From Gammaproteobacteria bacterium RIFCSPHIGHO2_12_FULL_38_11 (GTDB taxonomy: Bacteria > Pseudomonadota > Gammaproteobacteria > Coxiellales > Coxiellaceae): a stretch of DNA of 15,193 nt. The position numbers and the translations under genes were made by a program. Each line of letters opens with the position of its first letter. The stretch's first letter is position 1. Positions 6,646-12,284 of this stretch are shown here, piece by piece. A model generated the notes under the pieces. It was not told the origin of the DNA. It searched no databases and saw only the letters and a list, made by a program, of their open reading frames with translations. The stretch spans positions 38,049 to 53,241 of the forward strand of contig MGXX01000085.1 in NCBI GenBank assembly GCA_001801515.1, given 5' to 3'.

Positions 6646-8439
6646 GGCAAATGGTTTGTCATGTTTCAAACCCACATCTCTTTCCTGCTTATTTGAAAAT
6701 GGACGGGAAAAGAAATGAAACAATGAATTTGTTTTTTGTACTACGGTGTTATTTTTTTCACGTTGTTGATAAAGGTTCGTCAGATCGTAAAATGCTTCCA
6801 ATGCTTTAACATTAGATTTTTTTAACCATTCATCTGGAAAAACAAGAAAATCATCTAAATAGGCGAAAATAGATGACACGCATATGACAGTACATACTGC
6901 GCAGAGAGCCAGAGACAACATAAATAGAGGTTCAGAAGAGAGAAAATCGATGTCTGTGCAATAATAACGGAGTGTATGCAGCTGCATTATATTAGGATAA
7001 AAAAAATCCAATAATTTGCTATAGATAATCTGCTCATCAATATTGCCTTCAGAAAAAATACGGCGATCGAAAGATGTTTGCCAATATTTATTATCGCAAC
7101 GATTGGCTTTTTGTAATTTCAGACAAAACATATGAAGCAACTGACTTTCTGACCAATCTCTTTCTTGATTGGGCCATAGAAAATCTGCAGTGTTGGCCAC
7201 AAGGTCACCCAACGACTTGCATGTTATGGCTTCGTTTCTATACTTTAAAACAATCGAGCTTTGTCCTGTTGCGATAAAGCCATAGGTGACAAAAAAACCA
7301 CTCGTATTTAAAATAAAAAGAATACAATAAGAAAAAGATAAAAAAATAAGTGTTGGCAAAAAAGCTTTCTGTAATAACGAATCATCAAAACCAGGCAGAT
7401 CTCTATCAAATATACTTTGTTTCTTTTTTCCATCGAGAATAGCCAGTGCCATGCGATGATAGGGATTGCTATTTTTATTCAGAAAATAAGGCTTTCGCAG
7501 ATGAATAAATCTTTTTTTATTCAGATCGTACGCTTTACTTCTATAGTTTAAATTTGGGAAACATCGCATCAAATAATATGATAATAATGTTCCATCCGAA
7601 TTTTTTAAATTTTTAACAATCAACAATCGTAAAAATTGGGCGGATACTTGATGAATTTTATCTTTTCCGTCAGAATATTCTAATATCAATCGTAAGATAT
7701 TATCCGGTAAACCAAGCGGATTTTTTTGATTTTTCGAATTCGCCAGAAATTTCCTACGAAACGCTGAGATTTCCTTGGATGTGATTGTTGCCCGCGCCGA
7801 TTCTTCGTGCATTATCAGCTCAGCGACAGGATAAAGCCATGTTCGAATACTTTTTCCATTGACCTGCATTTTTAAAGAATCTTCTGATATGACAGCCGCA
7901 CCAAAATAACACACCTCTTTTGCATCAATTATGTTAACTTGTAAACTTTTGCGCAATATATCTCGACCCACTGTTGTGCTGACAAGTATTTTAATAGCCG
8001 ATTTTCCTTTTTGTTTACCATCAAGCGCTTTGTCATTTAAATGATTGCTTGCATTTTTCAACAGTGTAATAAATCTTAAAAAAACAGGGGTTTTTAAGCT
8101 ATTTTTCTGCATAAATATTTCTGAAAAATGATCAAGATTAAAATAAACTTCTTCCCATAATGCCGGATGACTCAACAAAATTTGATCCAGGGTGTTTTTT
8201 GTCAGCAAAGCAGCAGAAAATAAAGTGATATTCATCTGGCAATAAGGGCATTTTTGTAATTTTCCAGCGCATTCCCTTTTTTCAAAGGTGTGACCGCAAG
8301 GTCCATCCTGACTACAACCACTCACGGGATCAAAAAAAAGTGAATGTGTAATAGGGCATGTAAAATCCAGAAGCGTATATCGAATGAAAGCGTCATCCGG
8401 ATTATCGGTTTGTACAGCAATATTAGCGTGTTGTTTCAA
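6634..8439 (-). CDS. U-box/SP-RING-like and F-box-like protein, putative ubiquitin- or SUMO-pathway effector
   Basis: A 601-residue protein. Residues 23-87 resemble the U-box/SP-RING fold of eukaryotic E3 ligases: CPIT (28-31), DPV (37-39), CGHTFEK (48-54) and KCPYC (63-67). C48, H50, C64 and C67 fit the single-zinc C-H-C-C site of SP-RING proteins, while DPV...GHTFEK also fits a U-box. Residues 242-277 (GLPDNILRLILEY, then VSAQFLRLLI) look like an F-box. Two hydrophobic segments (about 356-392 and 505-533) may be membrane-spanning. The start is TTG at 8439, preceded by AGG 8 bases upstream; an in-frame TAG lies five codons before it and no ATG is available. It follows the 1089-aa ankyrin gene after 19 bases, so the two are probably co-transcribed. 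Ligase activity and secretion are inferred, not shown. Confidence 0.85.
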   Translation of the reverse strand: MKQHANIAVQTDNPDDAFIRYTLLDFTCPITHSLFFDPVSGCSQDGPCGHTFEKRECAGKLQKCPYCQMNITLFSAALLTKNTLDQILLSHPALWEEVYFNLDHFSEIFMQKNSLKTPVFLRFITLLKNASNHLNDKALDGKQKGKSAIKILVSTTVGRDILRKSLQVNIIDAKEVCYFGAAVISEDSLKMQVNGKSIRTWLYPVAELIMHEESARATITSKEISAFRRKFLANSKNQKNPLGLPDNILRLILEYSDGKDKIHQVSAQFLRLLIVKNLKNSDGTLLSYYLMRCFPNLNYRSKAYDLNKKRFIHLRKPYFLNKNSNPYHRMALAILDGKKKQSIFDRDLPGFDDSLLQKAFLPTLIFLSFSYCILFILNTSGFFVTYGFIATGQSSIVLKYRNEAITCKSLGDLVANTADFLWPNQERDWSESQLLHMFCLKLQKANRCDNKYWQTSFDRRIFSEGNIDEQIIYSKLLDFFYPNIMQLHTLRYYCTDIDFLSSEPLFMLSLALCAVCTVICVSSIFAYLDDFLVFPDEWLKKSNVKALEAFYDLTNLYQQREKNNTVVQKTNSLFHFFSRPFSNKQERDVGLKHDKPFAPAN

Positions 8440-8458
8440 TGTTATTACCTACATGTTC

Positions 8459-11400
8459 TTAATGCACACTCGGCGCCAAATTTGTCGAACAGCGCTCACA
8501 CGGCAACCATGCATTCGCGCGCGCAAGCAATTCTTCAGTTCTTTTACTTACTAACCCACTATTCCAATGCGGATTGTCTTTCATCAACTGTTGTAATTCT
8601 TCATTTTTTCTCAAATCAGGTAGTTTATTTGTTTCAAAACGAATTTTTATTAATTCCGCTACTTTCCCCAAAATTGTTTTTTTCTGTTTTTTTATCACCA
8701 ACTCATTTTTCTTAACGTAATTTGTAATGCCAGAAAAAAATGCGTGGGATTGTTGTTCAACTTTTTTAGATAACGCAAGTATTTCGCTTTCTAGCACCTG
8801 TAAGTGATTTTCTACATCCGATTTAAGTAAGTCTAGTTGCGCAGTTACTTGTTGAGAACGCCATAACATTACTTGTTCTGTTTTGAAAAAATGAACATTG
8901 TCAGTTGTCTTATTCGGTTGCATTGATGATGGATTATATTTAGCTAGTTTTTTTATTACGCTTAAATCATTTTGATAAAACGCTTCTCGTGCAAGAAGCT
9001 CTGCAATATTCCTTTTTTCATTATCAGAAATTTTGCTCGATTCCAAACAGGCAAACACACCCTGCCATTCATTTTTGTTAGGCGTTGCGCCATGCATAAG
9101 CAATAAAACAACAGCGCCATATTTTTTTTCCTTGAGGGCAAACGATAAAGGTGTAATGCCATTGCCTTTTATTTTATCTTTACGACATATATTTGCGGCA
9201 AGCGCACCGTGTTTTTCTAAAATGGCTTTTAATACAACATCATTCTTATATAAAATAGCGAGATGAGTAACAGAGCGATAAGTACCACAATCATGCCAGG
9301 TGTATGATGCACCTGCATTCACCAATGCTAACACCATATCCTCAGGTAACCCGTTCGCTAGTGCCGTGCATAGTACATCACCATATCGAGCTGAATCATT
9401 CTCATCTGTTTTAATTGTGGTGGCGATTAATTTAACATACCCAATATGTATCGTGCTGTGTAATACTGTCGCCTGAATGGGTGTTTTTCCGTCTACGATC
9501 ACATCGAGCCGAGGATTTTTAGTCAGCAATTTTTCTATAATGTTTGGCTTATCGCGGTATTTTACGGCGTAATATAGCGCATAACCTGCTATCGTTCTAC
9601 TCGCATGTTCAGAAAATTTATTGGCGTCTAGGCAAGCAAAAACACTATCCCAATTTGCTTTTTCTGCTGCATTTTTTACAGATCCTATAGTATCATTTTC
9701 ACCAGCGCCATGTGCTAACAACAATGAAACTGCTTCTGCATTGTTTGTGTCTAAGGCAAGTGACAAAGGGGTAATACATTTTTCATGTTGCATATTTGCA
9801 GCGGTTCTACCATACTTTTCTAAAATAGCTTTTAATAAAACATAATTCTTATTTAAAATAGCGAAATGGATAGCAAAGTAACCTGCGTGCTCCCCACTTG
9901 AAATACACAAATTACAATGCACGCCCGCATTGAGCAACGCCAATGCAACTGGCGTTAATTGATTTGTCTGAGCTGCTATTAATAACGCATGGCCATATCT
10001 TGCTACATCATATTCATCTGTTTTAAACATTAATGCGATTAAAATGACACAGTGCCAATTTCCTAAATCTGCTGCAAGTTGCATCGGCGTTTTTTTATTT
10101 TTTTCAATATCCAGCGCGGGGGTTTTCGCCAATAATGTTTTAATATCTTTCAATGAATTGTTTGCAGCAATCGCATCCCATAATTGCTCACCTGCCACTC
10201 CTTTTTTATCTTCAGCGGTATTTTCAATATTATTTTGGGGAGAAGCACCATAAACCAACTGATGGGCAATATTTCTTTTTTCATCATCAGATATGTTATC
10301 GGAATACAAACACGCAAAAACACCTTTCCATTTTTCATTTTCTGCTGCGTTTAATAATGACGTTCTTATTAACGGTACGCCGTGTGCTAGTAAATATGAA
10401 ACAGCTTGTCCATTATCGATGTTTAATGCAAGCTGTAACGGGCTGACATAATGCATATACTGCATGTTTACAGCATCACCTTGTGTTTCCAAAATGGCTT
10501 TTAACAAAACAAGATCATCGTGCAGAATGGCAAAGTGAATTGCTCCATACCCAGTATATTCGCCACTACCATAATACAAAGTACAAAACGCACCTGCATC
10601 AATCAATGCCCAGGCTGCCTTGGATTCATTATTTTTTGCCGCATGTAACAGCGTATTATCATATCCAGCCCGATCCCTCTCGCCTCTTGGAACCACTTTT
10701 GCAATTGCGGCAACACAATCCCAATATCCAAGATCTTCTGCCAATTCAATCGGCGTTTTATTATTTTCTCGTTTTTTAACGTTATCAGCAAAGGCGATGA
10801 GTGCTAATTGAATTGCATTGATATCGCGATTTTTCACCGCTGTAAAAATATCCACAGGGCTATTTTGTTTTAATTCCGGCAATACCTGATCCAAAAAACG
10901 CCCTTCAAGTTTTCTAAATATTGCTTGATAAAAATCATATTCAATACGCTCAATTGAATATTTTTCTGCATCCAATAAATCTTTTAATTGCATTTCTTCT
11001 GTGTATTCATGCACTGGCGTATCGGGTGTCATGATTAAAATAGGAACATCAATTTGAAGCACGTTGCGCAAAATAAGCCGTCTATATTGCGCGCTAAGAC
11101 GTCTCAATACATCATCCTTCGGAACAATAATGCCAATCACTGCATCAGCTGATAATCCCGGTAAAATTTCATTCCATTCTAATATTTTATTTTCTTGTTC
11201 AGCTTTTATTTGCTGCATTCGAATATCATTCAAGGTAACAGATCTTTCTAATGTCCCTTTTACACCACTCAACCACCATCGGGTAGCACTGAAAATATTT
11301 TTATCGAAAACATATTTATCTTTTATCCGACATTTATTACTATCAAATAAAATACCAATGCCGTGTTCATTGCCATATAACTTTATTCTGCCACTCGGTG

Positions 11401-11728
11401 GTACTAATGTTACCGCAGTTTTTTTTGTGAATTTTGCATCCGGTTTTTGCTGACCTCTTTCTGGGTTAACATGCCTAACTCTCCATTCGCCCGTTTTAGG
11501 ATTAAAATAACGAGTACGTTCAACGCCGTCTAGCGACATTTTGCAAGGGGGGCGGAAATTTTCTGGGTCTCTTAATTGAAAAAGCAAGAATCCCCAACTA
11601 TTCTCTGGGTGCGCAAGGGGAAGTTCTTTGGCAGGATTAACAGTTGCAATGTTTTTAACAAATGCATTGTGATCGCGAACAACTTGTAATGCTTCATCTG
11701 CAGCTGTTTTTCTGATTTTATTACGCAT
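8459..11728 (-). CDS. large ankyrin-repeat protein with F-box-like segment and coiled-coil C-terminus, putative effector
   Basis: A 1089-residue protein from the ATG at 11728; GAGG six bases upstream supports this over the in-frame GTG at 11740. The N-terminal ~290 residues are unlike the neighbouring paralogue. They include WGFLLFQLRDPENFRPP and, at about 189-222, an F-box-like LPGLSADAVIG...LSAQYRRLIL. Three copies of a ~200-220-residue super-repeat begin near 322, 544 and 747, each built of several ankyrin repeats (for example KTPMQLAADLG, AIHFAILN, TPLSLAL, LLLAHGA). The C-terminal domain (about 855-1078) is homologous to that of the 939-aa protein and contains a likely coiled coil around 955-1000. 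There is no signal peptide or membrane segment. Ankyrin proteins of this size in Legionellales are often type IV-secreted, and I infer the same here. Confidence 0.92.
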   Translation of the reverse strand: MRNKIRKTAADEALQVVRDHNAFVKNIATVNPAKELPLAHPENSWGFLLFQLRDPENFRPPCKMSLDGVERTRYFNPKTGEWRVRHVNPERGQQKPDAKFTKKTAVTLVPPSGRIKLYGNEHGIGILFDSNKCRIKDKYVFDKNIFSATRWWLSGVKGTLERSVTLNDIRMQQIKAEQENKILEWNEILPGLSADAVIGIIVPKDDVLRRLSAQYRRLILRNVLQIDVPILIMTPDTPVHEYTEEMQLKDLLDAEKYSIERIEYDFYQAIFRKLEGRFLDQVLPELKQNSPVDIFTAVKNRDINAIQLALIAFADNVKKRENNKTPIELAEDLGYWDCVAAIAKVVPRGERDRAGYDNTLLHAAKNNESKAAWALIDAGAFCTLYYGSGEYTGYGAIHFAILHDDLVLLKAILETQGDAVNMQYMHYVSPLQLALNIDNGQAVSYLLAHGVPLIRTSLLNAAENEKWKGVFACLYSDNISDDEKRNIAHQLVYGASPQNNIENTAEDKKGVAGEQLWDAIAANNSLKDIKTLLAKTPALDIEKNKKTPMQLAADLGNWHCVILIALMFKTDEYDVARYGHALLIAAQTNQLTPVALALLNAGVHCNLCISSGEHAGYFAIHFAILNKNYVLLKAILEKYGRTAANMQHEKCITPLSLALDTNNAEAVSLLLAHGAGENDTIGSVKNAAEKANWDSVFACLDANKFSEHASRTIAGYALYYAVKYRDKPNIIEKLLTKNPRLDVIVDGKTPIQATVLHSTIHIGYVKLIATTIKTDENDSARYGDVLCTALANGLPEDMVLALVNAGASYTWHDCGTYRSVTHLAILYKNDVVLKAILEKHGALAANICRKDKIKGNGITPLSFALKEKKYGAVVLLLMHGATPNKNEWQGVFACLESSKISDNEKRNIAELLAREAFYQNDLSVIKKLAKYNPSSMQPNKTTDNVHFFKTEQVMLWRSQQVTAQLDLLKSDVENHLQVLESEILALSKKVEQQSHAFFSGITNYVKKNELVIKKQKKTILGKVAELIKIRFETNKLPDLRKNEELQQLMKDNPHWNSGLVSKRTEELLARANAWLPCERCSTNLAPSVH
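8936..10765 (-). repeat. three-copy ankyrin super-repeat within the 1089-aa gene
   Basis: Units start approximately at 10765, 10099 and 9490 (reading leftward) and encode about 222, 203 and 185 residues. All show a KTPxxLA opening, then an ARYG or GYDN loop, ALxxLxNAGxxC, a GxxxGYxAIHFAIL ankyrin, LLKAILE, a TPLxLAL ankyrin, and LLxHGA with an adjacent (GVFACL) segment. Divergence between units is considerable, so the duplication is old. Unit boundaries are judged by eye. Confidence 0.75.
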
Positions 11729-11848
11729 TATCAACCTCACTTGTTGCTGGCGGTAATCCGTAACCTGTTGTTAATATCAAAAAATCACTTGCTTTTAGGA
11801 TAATTCTACAATAGTACATTAATTAAGCATATTTTAACAAGTTAATTA
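11729..11848 (-). promoter_or_regulatory. duplicated 5' region / promoter of the 1089-aa gene
   Basis: Together with the first codons, 11721-11848 matches 15066-15193 base for base except three substitutions and no gaps, up to the right edge of the window. Reading leftward, a plausible promoter is TTGTTA (11840-11835), an 18-bp spacer and TACTAT (11816-11811), leaving a leader of about 75 bases to the ATG at 11728. The ribosome-binding site is GAGG, six bases before the ATG. Conservation of noncoding sequence beside fully divergent N-terminal coding sequence implies either recent copying or selection for common regulation. Confidence 0.7.
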
Positions 11849-11851
11849 TGT

Positions 11852-11912
11852 TGATAGGTCCTATCAGTTTTACCGATGCCTGCATCAGTGAATAATGGCA
11901 GAAGCGCCGGCG
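11852..11912. promoter_or_regulatory. cluster of three small dyads upstream of the 1089-aa gene promoter
   Basis: TGATAGG-T-CCTATCA (11852-11866) is a perfect 7-bp dyad around one base. GATGC-CT-GCATC follows at 11875-11886 and CGCCGGCG at 11905-11912. The first lies about 12 bp upstream of the proposed -35, a position fitting an activator or repressor site. No family can be assigned. The matching region upstream of the other ankyrin gene lies off the window. Confidence 0.35.
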
Positions 11913-11934
11913 TTACCAACAACAGGTAATCGAT

Positions 11935-11972
11935 AAAAACAAAAGCCATCGCACCCACTCACATGGGGGCTT
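11935..11972 (-). terminator. rho-independent terminator of the 939-aa ankyrin gene (copy 2)
   Basis: Reading leftward, AAGCC (11972-11968) pairs with GGCTT (11947-11943), continuing into a T-rich tract TTTTGTTTTT. The same inner CCCA/TGGG stem is present as in copy 1 at 6583-6628. It originally lay a few bases past the stop codon; the 289-bp insertion now separates it from the coding sequence by about 280 bases. Confidence 0.65.
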
Positions 11973-11989
11973 CTGTGTTAATTTGCTGG
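11949..11989. repeat. 41-bp 3'-end module, copy 2
   Basis: Identical over 41 bp to 6605-6645. On the minus strand it carries the original last codons (ending GCA AAT TAA) of the 939-aa gene and the 5' part of its terminator. The inserted element has pushed this original gene end out of the reading frame. Confidence 0.9.
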
Positions 11990-11995
11990 TACAGC
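11988..11995. repeat. target-site duplication, left copy
   Basis: GGTACAGC here and GGTGCAGC at 12285-12292 flank the inverted-repeat element directly and match at 7 of 8 positions. Removing the element and one copy restores an open reading frame ending AAPAN-stop, which supports these exact boundaries. Confidence 0.8.
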
Positions 11996-12284
11996 ACAGG
12001 GCTCCCGCATTGTGCGAAAATTTGCACAATTTGAGTAAGTATGCGAAGTTTTTGTTCGAAGGCAATGGAAACGAGAGCGCCAGCGACCGTGAAACCCGAA
12101 TATTCAGTAAATAAAATTTAATGTGACGAGCTGCACGTTATAATTTGTGTTGAAAAAGCATACTGAAGCGCAAAGTTTCACGGTCGCTGGCGCTCTCGTT
12201 TCCATTGGCACTGTTAAAATTCACTGTAAACGTTAAAAATATCGTCGTTTTGTTCAAATTTTCGCACAATGCGAGGAGCCCTGT
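11996..12284. mobile_element. 289-bp MITE-like inverted-repeat element
   Basis: The ends are ACAGGGCTCC and GGAGCCCTGT, extending to imperfect terminal inverted repeats of about 28 bp (11996-12023 and 12256-12284, one single-base indel). Inside, a perfect 33-bp inverted repeat (12063-12095 and 12175-12207) flanks a 79-bp AT-rich centre. The left end also holds the hairpin ATTGTGC/GCACAAT (12009-12030). There is no coding capacity, so it is a non-autonomous element needing a transposase in trans. The 8-bp direct duplication indicates a DDE transposase making 8-bp staggered cuts; I cannot name the family. Its right terminal repeat provides the last nine codons and stop of the 939-aa ankyrin gene, and the 33-bp hairpin would form in that gene's transcript. 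Confidence 0.85.

Noticed and set aside
8344..8715. Plus-strand 123-codon ORF across the junction of the two accessory genes
   Set aside because: It overlaps the coding sequence of two well-supported minus-strand genes and shows no domain or ribosome-binding site.
11763..11927. Inverted ACCTGTTGTT / AACAACAGGT pair (11763-11772 and 11918-11927)
   Set aside because: Only ten bases match across a 145-bp spacer with no flanking similarity of note; not enough to call an element.
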